A DNA stretch of 64,000 nucleotides from Bradyrhizobium frederickii (lineage in GTDB: Bacteria; Pseudomonadota; Alphaproteobacteria; Rhizobiales; Xanthobacteraceae). Shown here in pieces: positions 8,821 through 19,076 of this stretch. The notes below the pieces were generated by a model that worked only from the letters and a program-made list of their open reading frames with translations, was not told where the DNA came from and did no database searches. Numbering within the stretch: position 1 is the stretch's first letter; every line of letters starts with the position of its first letter. Location of the stretch: positions 124,001 to 188,000 of the forward strand of contig NZ_SPQS01000010.1 in assembly GCF_004570865.1 (NCBI RefSeq). Reading direction: 5' to 3'. The position numbers were made by a program, and so were the translations under genes.

Positions 8821-9993
8821 ATGACTGTAGCGAAGCCCGCTTCGCGGCCGACCGTGCCGCATTTCTCCTCCGGCCCCTGTGCCAAGCGCCCCGGCTGGAA
8901 CGCCCAAAATCTCAAGGAGGCAGCGCTCGGCCGCTCGCATCGCGCGAAGGTCGGCAAGGCCAAGCTCAAGCTCGCGATCGATCTGACGCGCGAAGTGCTC
9001 GAGGTGCCCGCCGATTACCGCATCGGCATCGTGCCGGCCTCGGATACCGGCGCGGTCGAGATGGCGTTGTGGTCGCTGCTCGGAGCAAAGCCCGTCACCA
9101 CGCTCGCCTGGGAATCCTTCGGCGAAGGCTGGGTCAGCGACATCGTCAAGGAATTGAAGCTCAAGGACGTCACCAAGCTCAACGCAGCCTATGGTGAAAT
9201 CCCCGATCTCTCCAAGGTCGATCCCAAGAGCGACGTCGTCTTCACCTGGAACGGCACCACCTCCGGCGTACGGGTGCCGAACGCCGACTGGATCAGCGCG
9301 ACCCGCGAAGGCCTGACCATCTGCGACGCGACGTCCGCAGCCTTTGCGCAGCCGCTCGACTGGGCCAAGCTCGACGTCGTCACCTTCTCCTGGCAGAAGG
9401 CGCTCGGCGGTGAAGCCGCGCACGGCATGCTGATCCTGTCGCCCCGCGCGGTGGAACGGCTCGAGACCTACAAGCCGGCCTGGCCGCTGCCGAAGATCTT
9501 CCGCATGACCAAGGGCGGCAAGATCAACGAGGGCATCTTCGTCGGCGAGACCATCAACACGCCGTCGATGCTCTGCGTCGAGGATTATCTCGATGCGCTG
9601 AACTGGGCCAAGTCGATCGGCGGCCTCAAGGCGCTGATCGCGCGTGCCGACGCCAACACCAAGGTGCTCGCCGACTGGAAGGCGAAGACGCCCTGGATCG
9701 ACTTCCTGGCCAAGGACGCTTCGATCCGCTCCAACACCTCGGTGTGCCTCAAGTTCACCGATCCCGCGATCACCTCGCTGTCCGAGGACGCGCAAGCCGA
9801 GTTCTCCAAGAAGCTGGTCGCCCTCGTCGAGAAGGAAGGCGCCGGTTACGACTTCGCCTATTACCGCGATGCGCCGGCCGGCCTGCGCATCTGGTGCGGC
9901 GCCACGGTCGAAGCAAAGGACGTCGAACTGCTGACGCAGTGGATCGACTGGGCCTTCGCCGAGACCAAGGCCGCTCTGCCCAAGGCGGCGTGA
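8821..9993 (+). CDS. serC: Phosphoserine aminotransferase
   Basis: The 390-residue PLP enzyme converts 3-phosphohydroxypyruvate and glutamate to phosphoserine in serine synthesis. It belongs to the alphaproteobacterial/archaeal branch, which differs from the E. coli enzyme: HFSSGPCAKRPGW at the N-terminus, TFSWQKALGGEAAHG containing the PLP-binding Lys193, and FAYYRDAPAGLRIWCG near the end. The gene is followed on the same strand by serA after a 218-base gap filled by a palindromic repeat. Regulation may act through the RNA leader that overlaps its ribosome site. Confidence 0.95.
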   Translation: MTVAKPASRPTVPHFSSGPCAKRPGWNAQNLKEAALGRSHRAKVGKAKLKLAIDLTREVLEVPADYRIGIVPASDTGAVEMALWSLLGAKPVTTLAWESFGEGWVSDIVKELKLKDVTKLNAAYGEIPDLSKVDPKSDVVFTWNGTTSGVRVPNADWISATREGLTICDATSAAFAQPLDWAKLDVVTFSWQKALGGEAAHGMLILSPRAVERLETYKPAWPLPKIFRMTKGGKINEGIFVGETINTPSMLCVEDYLDALNWAKSIGGLKALIARADANTKVLADWKAKTPWIDFLAKDASIRSNTSVCLKFTDPAITSLSEDAQAEFSKKLVALVEKEGAGYDFAYYRDAPAGLRIWCGATVEAKDVELLTQWIDWAFAETKAALPKAA

Positions 9994-10007
9994 GTTCTCT
10001 TCGCCTC

Positions 10008-10132
10008 TCCCCGTTCTTACGGGGAGAGGCCGGGTCGCGCAGCGATCCGGGTGAGGGGCTCTCTCCACGAGCACTTCGCCTGTGGCTGCCCCTCACCCCA
10101 GCCCTCTCCCCGTAAGAACGGGGAGAGGGAGA
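10008..10132. repeat. Palindromic repeat between serC and serA
   Basis: CTCTCCCCGTTCTTACGGGGAGAG near 10010 and again, inverted, near 10105 enclose GGGTCGCGCAGCGATCCGGGTGAGGGGC. This 'ctctccccg...cggggagag' style of element is common between genes of Bradyrhizobium and relatives. A shorter cousin lies at 19567-19645. Confidence 0.75.
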
Positions 10133-10211
10133 GCAAGACGCTTCCAAGTCACTCAGGCATTTCCGGCCCTCGGGCCGATCCTCTCTCAGGGACGGTGAAG
10201 GACACATCCCC

Positions 10212-11801
10212 ATGACCAAACCCAAAGTTCTCATCTCCGACGCGCTCTCGCCCGCTGCCGTTCAGATCTTCAAAGACCGCGGTGTCGAGGTCGATTTCCA
10301 GCCCAATCTCGGCAAGGACAAGGACAAGCTCGCCGAGATCATCGGCAATTATGACGGGCTTGCGATCCGCTCGGCGACCAAGGCGACCGCCAAGATCCTG
10401 GAGAGGGCGACCAACCTCAAGGTGATCGGCCGCGCCGGCATCGGCGTCGACAACGTCGAGATCCCCGCCGCCACGGCCAAGGGCATCATCGTGATGAACA
10501 CGCCGTTCGGCAATTCGATCACGACCGCCGAGCACGCCATCACCCTGATGCTGGCGCTCGCCCGCGAGATCCCGCAGGCCGATGCCTCGACCCAGGCCGG
10601 CAAGTGGGAGAAGAACCGCTTCATGGGCGTCGAGATCACCGGCAAGGTGCTGGGCGTCGTCGGCTGCGGCAATATCGGCTCGATCGTCGCCGACCGCGCG
10701 CTCGGCCTGCGCATGAAGGTGATCGCGTTCGACCCGTTCCTGTCGCCGGAGCGCGCCAAGGACATCGGCGTCGAGAAGGTCGAGCTCGACGACCTGCTCA
10801 GGCGCGCCGACTTCATCACGCTGCACACGCCGCTGACCGAGAAGACCAGGAACATCATCGACGCGGCGGCGATCGCCAAGATGAAGAAGGGCGTGCGCCT
10901 GATCAACTGCGCCCGCGGCGGTCTCGTCGACGAGCAGGCGGTGGTCGATGCGCTCAACTCCAAGCACATCGCCGGTGCCGCCTTCGACGTCTTCGTCGAG
11001 GAGCCCGCGAGCAAGAACGTGCTGTTCGGCCATCCCAACGTGATCTGCACGCCGCATCTCGGCGCCTCCACCACCGAGGCGCAGGAGAACGTCGCGCTGC
11101 AGGTCGCCGAGCAGATGTCGGATTATCTGCTCACCGGCGCGATCTCGAACGCGGTCAACTTCCCCTCGATCACGGCGGAAGAAGCGCCGAAGCTGAAGCC
11201 GTTCATCTCGCTCGCCGAGAAGCTCGGCTCGTTCGCCGGCCAGCTCACCGAGAGCGGCATCCTCAAGGTCGAGATCACCTATGAGGGCCACGTCGCCGAG
11301 ATGAAGATCAAAGCGATCACCTCGGCCGTGCTGTCCGGCCTGCTGCGCCCGATGCTGGGCGAGGTCAACGTCGTGTCCGCGCCCGTCGTCGCCAAGGAGC
11401 GCGGCATGGTGGTGGACGAGATCGTGCGCGCCGCCCAGAGCGACTATGAGAGCCTGATCACCGTCACCGTCACCACCGAGCGGCAGGAGCGGTCGGTCTC
11501 GGGCACCGTCTATGCCGACGGCAAGCCGCGCCTCGTCGACATCAAGGGCATCCGGGTCGACGCCGAGTTCGGCAAGTCGATGATCTACGTGACCAACGAG
11601 GACAAGCCGGGCTTTATCGGCAGGTTCGCGAGCCTGCTCGGCGACGCCAAGCTCAACATCGCCACCTTCCATCTCGGCCGCGTCGCGCCCGGCAGCGATG
11701 CCATCGCCCTCGTCGAGGTCGACGGCGCGGTGCCGGCCGACCTGCTCGCCAAGGTGCAGGCGCTGCCGCAGGTCAAGCAGGTCAAGGCGCTGACGTTCTG
11801 A
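10212..11801 (+). CDS. serA: D-3-phosphoglycerate dehydrogenase, long ACT-domain form
   Basis: The 529-residue enzyme catalyses the first step of serine synthesis, NAD-dependent oxidation of 3-phosphoglycerate. The catalytic domain contains GRAGIGVDNVEI, the Rossmann motif GVVGCGNIGS (about residues 150-160), the NCARGGLVDE segment and the HLGAST region with the active-site His. A middle allosteric-substrate-binding domain and a C-terminal ACT domain (MIYVTNEDKPGFIGRFASLLG, from about residue 457) follow, the latter the usual serine-sensing site. Length fits the long form. A ribosome site GAAGGA precedes the ATG. Confidence 0.97.
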   Translation: MTKPKVLISDALSPAAVQIFKDRGVEVDFQPNLGKDKDKLAEIIGNYDGLAIRSATKATAKILERATNLKVIGRAGIGVDNVEIPAATAKGIIVMNTPFGNSITTAEHAITLMLALAREIPQADASTQAGKWEKNRFMGVEITGKVLGVVGCGNIGSIVADRALGLRMKVIAFDPFLSPERAKDIGVEKVELDDLLRRADFITLHTPLTEKTRNIIDAAAIAKMKKGVRLINCARGGLVDEQAVVDALNSKHIAGAAFDVFVEEPASKNVLFGHPNVICTPHLGASTTEAQENVALQVAEQMSDYLLTGAISNAVNFPSITAEEAPKLKPFISLAEKLGSFAGQLTESGILKVEITYEGHVAEMKIKAITSAVLSGLLRPMLGEVNVVSAPVVAKERGMVVDEIVRAAQSDYESLITVTVTTERQERSVSGTVYADGKPRLVDIKGIRVDAEFGKSMIYVTNEDKPGFIGRFASLLGDAKLNIATFHLGRVAPGSDAIALVEVDGAVPADLLAKVQALPQVKQVKALTF

Positions 11802-11814
11802 ACGCTCACCGTCG

Positions 11815-11938
11815 TCATGGCCGGGCTTGTCCCGGCCATCCACGCCTTCCCACGCATGACCAAGAACGTGGATGCCCGGGCCTTCGCCGCGCCGAAGCGG
11901 CTACGGCCGCGCAGGCGGGACAAGCCCGGGCATGACGT
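11815..11938. repeat. Palindromic repeat, 'CGTCATGGCCGGGCTTGTCCCGG' family
   Basis: The left arm CGTCATGGCCGGGCTTGTC is mirrored by GGGACAAGCCCGGGCATGACG at the right end. A related copy lies at 59750-59837. Together with the terminator at 11982 it accounts for most of the 307-base gap after serA. Confidence 0.75.
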
Positions 11939-11981
11939 GTGGATAGAGTGGCGCTCACATTGATATTCCGACCCGCGGAAC

Positions 11982-12015
11982 AACGCCGCCTCCGTCACCG
12001 GGGGCGGCGTTTTTA
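11982..12015 (+). terminator. Rho-independent terminator after serA
   Basis: The stem AACGCCGCC / GGCGGCGTT (arms 11982-11990 and 12003-12011) is followed by a run of T. It lies between serA and the thiolase gene, beyond the repeat. Confidence 0.75.
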
Positions 12016-12108
12016 TTTTCCCGCGATCTGCTGACTTTGTGTACCAATGGCGCCCAGAACGCCTCGTAACTACGCTCCGTTCAAAATCGTTCGATCAGGG
12101 AGAAACAC

Positions 12109-13281
<1,173 letters not shown>

Positions 13282-13299
13282 GACCAGGCGACAGGAATG

Positions 13300-13333
13300 C
13301 GAAAGGGCACGGCGCAAGCCGTGCCCTTTCGTT
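13300..13333. terminator. Bidirectional terminator between thiolase and LysR genes
   Basis: A perfect 14-base stem CGAAAGGGCACGGC / GCCGTGCCCTTTCG with loop GCAA, between two convergent genes; the arms begin with A-rich and end with T-rich bases, so it can serve either strand. Confidence 0.85.
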
Positions 13334-14321
13334 ATCGGGCATAGGCGGAGACGCGACGCCTGGGCGCTGTCGGCGTCGGCGGACCCAAGCAGCGCGCCAC
13401 TGTCTCGAACAGCCAGGCGACACCGGCATCCGCCATCGCGGCTTGTGAGGCGACGACACGCACAGGGTCGGGCGTCCACGGAAACGGCACGGGACGCATC
13501 ACCAGGTCGAAACGCGCGGCATGGCGTTCGACCAGATGACGCGGCAAGGTCGCAATGAAATCGCTCTCGGCGAGCTGCGCGAGGGCCATCATGAAGTTGG
13601 GCACGGTCAGCGCCACGCGCCGGGGATGGCCCCGTTCGGCAAGCCTGACGTCGACGATCCCGAGCGCATCACCGGTCGCCGAGACCAGCATGTGCCGTGC
13701 CGCCAGATAGGTCGCGAGCGTGACCTTGCGGGCCATCGTGTGGCCCTTGCGCATGGCGACGACGAAGTCTTCCTCGAACAGCAAACGTTCGGCGTAGCGT
13801 GACGGCAACGGACCGACCGGCAGCACGGCGAGGTCGAGCCGGTGCGAATCGAGCTCGGAGAGCGTCTCCTGCCACACCTCGCCCGACGCCTTGCCATGAC
13901 GTTGCGGCATCAGCTGCAGCAGCCGGATGTCGATTCCCGGGCCTTCCCGGGCCAGCATCTCGAGGAGAGAAGCGAGAAACACCGCGGCCAGCGCATCCGG
14001 TGTGCCGATCGTGAACGAGCGCCTCGCCGTTCGCGCGTCAAAGGGCCCGGCGGCCGACACGATCGCATCGAGGCGCGACAGGAGTTCGGCGACGGGACCT
14101 GCAAGCGCGAGCGCACGCTCCGTCGGCTTCACGCCGCTCGGCGTCTTCAGAAACAGCGGATCGTGGAAGATGCGCCGCAGCCGGGCCAATCCGTGGCTCA
14201 CCGCCGAGGGCGTGAGCTTGAGCTTGTCCGCCGCACGCGAGACCTGACGCTCCTCCAGCACGGTGCTGAACACGACGAGGAGGCTGACGTCGACCCGGGC
14301 AAGCTGAGCAGGATTCAGCAT
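13332..14321 (-). CDS. LysR-family transcriptional regulator
   Basis: A 329-residue regulator. The N-terminal winged helix-turn-helix is VFSTVLEERQVSRAADKLKLTPSAVSHGLARLRRIFHDPLFLK (about residues 17-60 in two parts), and the rest is a periplasmic-binding-protein-like effector domain. The spacing of the 'P-SAVSHGLARLR' helix is that of the NodD/LeuO-like subgroup. It is divergent from the adjacent exported NTF2-like gene, with only 92 bases between starts, so that gene is the first candidate for its target. The inducer is unknown. Confidence 0.88.
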   Translation of the reverse strand: MLNPAQLARVDVSLLVVFSTVLEERQVSRAADKLKLTPSAVSHGLARLRRIFHDPLFLKTPSGVKPTERALALAGPVAELLSRLDAIVSAAGPFDARTARRSFTIGTPDALAAVFLASLLEMLAREGPGIDIRLLQLMPQRHGKASGEVWQETLSELDSHRLDLAVLPVGPLPSRYAERLLFEEDFVVAMRKGHTMARKVTLATYLAARHMLVSATGDALGIVDVRLAERGHPRRVALTVPNFMMALAQLAESDFIATLPRHLVERHAARFDLVMRPVPFPWTPDPVRVVASQAAMADAGVAWLFETVARCLGPPTPTAPRRRVSAYAR

Positions 14322-14413
14322 GGTCTTGAGATCTTATCACTGGATTCATCACGGTCAAAGCGGCATGCAGCGACCTGTGCAACCGCATGAACCGTCAACA
14401 CCGGAGCCCTCGG

Positions 14414-14971
14414 ATGAAGAACGATCAAGACTCTCGCGCAGCCGCACCCGCGGCGGTGTCCAGGCGTCACACGCTCGCAGGGATGGCATGCATGCCGCTC
14501 GTCGTCGCCGAGGCGGCCACGGCCGACGACGTGATCGCGAAACTCATCGACCATACGCAGCAATCGAATGCGGCGCTGATGCGCGGCGACGTCGGCACCT
14601 ACCGGCAGATGGTCTCCCTCACCGACGATTTCGTGCTGATGTCGCCGTTCGGCGGTGTCCCGTCAAAGGCCGCGGAGTACACGCCCGAAAGGTGGGAGCG
14701 GATGGGCCGGTTCTTCAGGAACGGCACGCACAGGCAGGAGGTCGTGCAGACCTATGGCTCGCAGGACATGGTCGTCCTGGCACTGATCGAGCGCGACAGC
14801 GTCGAGGTCGGAGGGCTGCCGGCGCAGGAATGGGCTCTGCGCGTGACGCTCGTCTACCGGCGCGTGGGCACCGAGTGGCGCCTGGCGCATCGCCACGCCG
14901 ACCCGCTGGCCAACGGCATCAGCCTGCAGCAGGCGGCGGCGCTGGCGCGCGGCCTGCCCGCAAGCCAGTGA
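14414..14971 (+). CDS. Exported NTF2/SnoaL-like protein with Tat-type signal
   Basis: A 185-residue protein. The N-terminus has a twin-arginine motif (SRRHTLAGMA) and a hydrophobic stretch ending AEAATA, indicating Tat export. The mature part fits the NTF2-like fold: a first helix with HTQQSNAALMRGD, the TDDFVLMSPFGG strand and the terminal VTLVYRRVGTEWRLAHRHAD. The ATG at 14414 has GGAG upstream; an ATG at 14387 adds nine residues without a ribosome site. Family members are enzymes or binding proteins for small molecules; no function can be assigned. It may be controlled by the divergent LysR protein. Confidence 0.75.
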   Translation: MKNDQDSRAAAPAAVSRRHTLAGMACMPLVVAEAATADDVIAKLIDHTQQSNAALMRGDVGTYRQMVSLTDDFVLMSPFGGVPSKAAEYTPERWERMGRFFRNGTHRQEVVQTYGSQDMVVLALIERDSVEVGGLPAQEWALRVTLVYRRVGTEWRLAHRHADPLANGISLQQAAALARGLPASQ

Positions 14972-14977
14972 GCGGCC

Positions 14978-17900
14978 TCACGCCCCCGCCAGCGCCGGTG
15001 CGAACACCACTTCGATCAGCGTGCCGTGGCCCGCGCTCTTGATGTTGAAGCGGGCGCGGTTGGCCTCGACCAGGGCCTTGGTCAGCGACAGGTTCAGCGC
15101 CGCGCTGTCCGCGGCATCGCCCGGCGGCGGGGTGCGGAACGGCTCCATCGCCGCGGCGACCTCGCGCTCGGACAGGCCATGGCCGGTGTCGCGGATGCGT
15201 AACGCGATCTCGCCGCGGTCGGTCGTGGCGGTGGAGACGATGACCTGGCCGCCGGCGCTGGCGAGCCGGATCGAGTTCGAGATCAGGTTCATGGCGATCT
15301 GTCGCATCGCGCGCGCGTCGGCCGTGACCTGCGGCAGCGCATGCGCGAGCGAGGTGCGGATGATGATGCGCTCGCGATTGGCCTGCGGCTGCATCACCGT
15401 CACGCAGGCTTCGACGAGGTCGTTGAGGTTGAGGTCGGCGAAGGTGAGGTCGAGCTTGCCGGTCTCGATCCGCGACAGCTCCAGCAAATCGTCGATGATG
15501 GCGATGACGCGCTCGCCGGAGGCGCGGATGTCCTTCATGTATTCGCCGTAGCGCTCGTTGCCGAGCGCGCCGAAGCGCTCCGAGATCATCACCTCGGCAA
15601 AGCCGATGATGGCGTTGAGCGGCGTGCGGATCTCGTGGCTGATCCGCGCCAGCATGTCGGCCTTGGCGTTGGCCGCGCTGTGGACGAGGCGGCGGGCCTG
15701 CGCCAGCTCGCTCTCGCCCGCCTTGCTCTGGGAGAGGTCGCGGAACACGGCGAAGAAGTTGGGCCCGTCGGGCCGCGTGCGGCCCATGATCATCGCGAGC
15801 GGAATGACGCCGCCCTTCTTCTCGCGCCCCAGCACCTCGCGGCCGTGGTCGAGCAGGCTCGCAATGTCCTGGCTCTTGAGGCTTTCGAGATAGTCGACGA
15901 CGACCTGCTGGCTCTCGGGCGCGAACAGCGTCAAGAGATTCTGCTCCAGCAGCGCCGCGCCGTCATAGCCGAACAGCGCCTCGGCGCTGCGGTTGCAGGC
16001 GTGGATGTTGCCTTCGGCATCGAACATGACGATGCCCTCGGCCGTGGTGTCGAGGATGGCGGCGAGATCTTCCGCCTCGGCTTCGCCGACCGCGGGCTCG
16101 AGTTCGGGAGCGTAAGCGAAGGGCTCCGGGTCAATGGTCTCGGCGACGACCATCTCCGCGACAGCCGTCTCCGCGATGACAGGCTCGGCAATGCCAGGCG
16201 CGGCGATGGCGGCTGGCGGCTGCGGCAGCGCGCAGATCAGCGCATGCGCGCTCTCGCCGTCCCAGTCGATCGTGTGCAGATGCGCGACTGTGGTCCGAAG
16301 CGGCGTGTCGCCGTTCGCGACCGTCGCGCTGATCGTGACAGGCGTGCCGCCTTGCGAGGTGCTGCTCGCCGAGGACACGCCGGGCTCGACATAGAGCGCA
16401 TCCAGCCCGCCGGCATCCTCCAGCGCATGGATGTCGGCATGGCCCATGCGCGCGAGAAACGCGGGATTGGCGTAGAGCAGGCGGTCGAGCCGATAGATCA
16501 GGATGCCTGTCGGCAGCAGGTCGAGCAGCGCGCGGTCGCGCGCGCTGGCGCCGCGCGGCGGCGGCGCCGGCTCGGTCAGCCATTCGGCCGCCGCCTGCTG
16601 TGGCGTGGGCTCCGGCGCCGGCGGTTCGGTCGTGATCTCCGTCGCGGGCTCGGACGCGTCCGCGATCGTCTCGCGATCGCGCTCGAGCCGTTCGGACAAT
16701 TGCCTGGCGAGCTCGTTGAACGCGCTGTTCTCGACCGGCGTCAGCGTCGGCGATCTCTGATCACTGAGTGATCTGACATCGCCGGCCGGTCGGAACGGCA
16801 CGACATTGGGAGGGGTTTCGACGGGCGTTTCCACTGGGATGTCCGGATCTTTTGGCTGTGAAGTCGCGTCGCAGGCGAGGTCGGGTCGTTCGGCTTCGGC
16901 GGTCGGCTCGGGCCCGGGCTCAGGATCGGGCTCCGCCGGCGCGGGCTGTTCCACTGTTTCGGCCTCTTCCACTGGCTCGGCGTCGGGCTCGACCGCATCG
17001 GCGGTCAGATCATGCTGCGCCGGCGGCGCGGTGAGCTGCTCGAAGCGCCTCAGCGCATCGAGCCGGTTGAGGGCGTCGAGATCGCGGCAGACGCCGAAGC
17101 CCTTGAAGCCGGCGAAATTGCGCGCGGCATCGTAAGTCGGCAGGCCGGCAAGCTCGACCGGAAGCTGCGCGCCGCCGTCGGTCGGCCAGTTCACGGTGAT
17201 GCCGGCCCAGGTGTCGTGGCTTGCCAGCGCCTGCGCGATGCGCCCCTCGGGGTCGAGCGAGAATGCCTCGGCGATCGCGTGCCAGGGACGGCCGAAGCCG
17301 CTCGCCGTGTCCGCGCCGATCAGGTGGATGAATTCGTCGGTGAGCAGCACAAAGCGGCCCTCTGCATCCGTCTGCCAGAGAAAGCGCAGCGGATGCTGGC
17401 GCGGTGCGGGCGGCTCCTGGCCCGACGATTCTTTGCCTGAAGCTTCCTGGTCCGACGGCGGCTCGACCATGCCGGATCTGATCGGCGCAGCCTGCGGCGA
17501 CACAATGGCTTGAAGCGGGTTTTCAACCGGAGTCTTTGCCGCGACGTCGGCGGCCTGGCCGGCCACCTCATGCGCCGGATCTTGCCGGGTCGGTTCGACC
17601 GTCTCCTGCGGTTGGGGCGCGATGGTCCCGGTGGCGGTGGGCGCCTCGATCGGCTCGGCGAACGCATCGAACAAGGAGATCCCGGCCGAGCCGTGCTGCG
17701 ACGGCGGCGGCTCGCTCGGCATGGTCGCGGCCTGCTGTGCGGGCTCGGCAGGCAAGGACTCGGCAGGCTTTTGCTCGGCCGGCATAGGCTCGGCGGGCCT
17801 GGCCTGCGCGGCGGCAGCCGGCTCGATCAGCGCGACCAAGCCGACATCGGCGCCTCGGCCGACCCGTTGCAGCACCATCTGGCCGATCCCGATCGGCGTC

Positions 17901-18463
17901 TCCGCGCGGCCGTCGCGCAGCGCGTCGCTGCGCGCCTTCTCGAGCCCGGCCTCGCCGAGATCGCGGAAGCCGAGCAGGGCGCGGGCGGCATCGCTGGCGC
18001 CGACGAACAGGCCGTCGGGCGCGAACGCCGCCATCGGCATTTTCGCGCCGTCCACCAGGCGATGCAGCCGCTCGATCAGCGGCATGCTGCGCAGGCTCGG
18101 ATCCATCGCGGTGACGAGCACGGCATGGCTGCCGTCGGCAAAGTCGAGCCGGCTGCAGGCGCAGGTCATCAGCGTGCCGAGCCTTGCGCCGAAGCCGCGC
18201 AGCCGTTCGAGCCGCACGCTGCCGTTCGCCGGCAGCTGGCGCGCGAGCCGGGCGACCTGGCGGCGATGCGGGTCCGCCGGGCCGAACACCTTCTCCGCCA
18301 GCGCCGCGCCATGCGCCGCGCCGAACAGTCTTGCGCCGACCGGATTGGCCCACAGCACCCGCGTGCCGTCGAGCGACCACAGCCAGGCCGGCCAAGGGGA
18401 GGTCGCATGCACGGCCAGCCGCGGATCGCCCACCCCTCGCAACTGGAAATCCGAACTCGTCAT
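14978..18463 (-). CDS. PAS-containing sensor histidine kinase, PdhS/PleC/DivJ-like, with atypical ATP lid
   Basis: A 1161-residue protein, mostly soluble. The N-terminal half has PAS-like regions separated by long Pro/Glu/Ala-rich linkers (about residues 215-350 and 500-640). A clear PAS domain is near residues 800-915 (ILDTTAEGIVMFDAEGNIHACNRSAEALFGYD). The HisKA helix has His943 in ARISHEIRTPLNAIIGFAEVM and is followed by FGALGNERYGEYMKDI, a signature close to the PdhS/PleC/DivJ kinases that act on DivK in alphaproteobacterial cell-cycle control. The N box (NLISNSI) and G1 box (RDTGHGLS) are present, but the G2 Gly-rich lid is replaced by SAALNLSLTKALVEAN. Assignment to PdhS is inference. 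Confidence 0.8.
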   Translation of the reverse strand: MTSSDFQLRGVGDPRLAVHATSPWPAWLWSLDGTRVLWANPVGARLFGAAHGAALAEKVFGPADPHRRQVARLARQLPANGSVRLERLRGFGARLGTLMTCACSRLDFADGSHAVLVTAMDPSLRSMPLIERLHRLVDGAKMPMAAFAPDGLFVGASDAARALLGFRDLGEAGLEKARSDALRDGRAETPIGIGQMVLQRVGRGADVGLVALIEPAAAAQARPAEPMPAEQKPAESLPAEPAQQAATMPSEPPPSQHGSAGISLFDAFAEPIEAPTATGTIAPQPQETVEPTRQDPAHEVAGQAADVAAKTPVENPLQAIVSPQAAPIRSGMVEPPSDQEASGKESSGQEPPAPRQHPLRFLWQTDAEGRFVLLTDEFIHLIGADTASGFGRPWHAIAEAFSLDPEGRIAQALASHDTWAGITVNWPTDGGAQLPVELAGLPTYDAARNFAGFKGFGVCRDLDALNRLDALRRFEQLTAPPAQHDLTADAVEPDAEPVEEAETVEQPAPAEPDPEPGPEPTAEAERPDLACDATSQPKDPDIPVETPVETPPNVVPFRPAGDVRSLSDQRSPTLTPVENSAFNELARQLSERLERDRETIADASEPATEITTEPPAPEPTPQQAAAEWLTEPAPPPRGASARDRALLDLLPTGILIYRLDRLLYANPAFLARMGHADIHALEDAGGLDALYVEPGVSSASSTSQGGTPVTISATVANGDTPLRTTVAHLHTIDWDGESAHALICALPQPPAAIAAPGIAEPVIAETAVAEMVVAETIDPEPFAYAPELEPAVGEAEAEDLAAILDTTAEGIVMFDAEGNIHACNRSAEALFGYDGAALLEQNLLTLFAPESQQVVVDYLESLKSQDIASLLDHGREVLGREKKGGVIPLAMIMGRTRPDGPNFFAVFRDLSQSKAGESELAQARRLVHSAANAKADMLARISHEIRTPLNAIIGFAEVMISERFGALGNERYGEYMKDIRASGERVIAIIDDLLELSRIETGKLDLTFADLNLNDLVEACVTVMQPQANRERIIIRTSLAHALPQVTADARAMRQIAMNLISNSIRLASAGGQVIVSTATTDRGEIALRIRDTGHGLSEREVAAAMEPFRTPPPGDAADSAALNLSLTKALVEANRARFNIKSAGHGTLIEVVFAPALAGA

Positions 18464-18700
18464 CCGACCGGCTTAGTCTCACGCTAGACGCTGGCGGCTG
18501 CCGGGAATGACAGCCTTAAGAAAGGGTTAGTATCGCGCGCGCCCGCGCGCAGGTCCACGGCTCGCCCCTCCGCAGGTACCCTAAAGCCGCGATAACCTTA
18601 ATCCCGCCACCCCCGCAAGCCGCAGCCCGGTTCATCCAAGGGATTCGGGGGGCTTTTAGAGCAATCGGTTGTAACGCAAGATGCCAGCCTCCCCGCAGCT

Positions 18701-18808
18701 CGTCATTCCGGGGCGCGCGCAGCGCGAACCCGGAATCCATCCATCCTCCGTCTCTGCGGCCTGATGGATTCCGGGCTCCCTCGCTTTCGCTCGGGCCCCG
18801 GAATGACG
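18701..18808. repeat. Palindromic repeat, 'CGTCATTCCGGGG' family, copy 1
   Basis: CGTCATTCCGGGG at 18701 is exactly mirrored by CCCCGGAATGACG at 18796-18808, with inner CCCGGAATCCAT and ATGGATTCCGGG arms. Further copies are at 44478-44603 and 58479-58584. Confidence 0.85.
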
Positions 18809-18902
18809 GCGGCAGGGCTGGACCTTCTCAACTCCCGGTTCCCCCACCGGGGAACCTCACCCTCCCCGAGATTAAATTATCGCAGCGCACCGTGATGGCG
18901 CG

Positions 18903-18915
18903 TTGCGCTGCACAA
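18903..18915. promoter_or_regulatory. Possible operator upstream of phasin
   Basis: TTGCGCTGCACAA is an imperfect 13-base palindrome (reverse complement TTGTGCAGCGCAA). Phasin genes are usually repressed by PhaR, which binds GC-containing palindromes; assignment to PhaR is inference. Confidence 0.3.
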
Positions 18916-19076
18916 TGTTGACATGATAGGCAGCCATAGTGCTCGGCACTGGGCGAGCCATCTCATTTCGTTTCGTGTTTCCAGACTTCGTACCCGCTGA
19001 ATGCGAGGGCCCGACAGGGGCCGGCGGGCGCGCCAGAAGGCTCACTCCATTTTTTCAATTAGCGTGAGGGACAACC

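Larger units (their letters stand above)
18464..19076. other. 613-base gap upstream of the phasin gene
   Basis: No gene is supported here. It contains the palindromic repeat at 18701-18808 and the phasin promoter region. A near-palindrome TTGCGCTGCACAA at 18903-18915 is a possible operator, and TTGACA at 18918-18923 a possible -35 box. The last 20 bases before the phasin start include GTGAGGG as ribosome site. Confidence 0.5.

Noticed and set aside
15341..16771. 476-codon plus-strand frame inside the sensor kinase gene
   Set aside because: Shadow of the kinase gene; the kinase frame has clear HisKA and PAS motifs.
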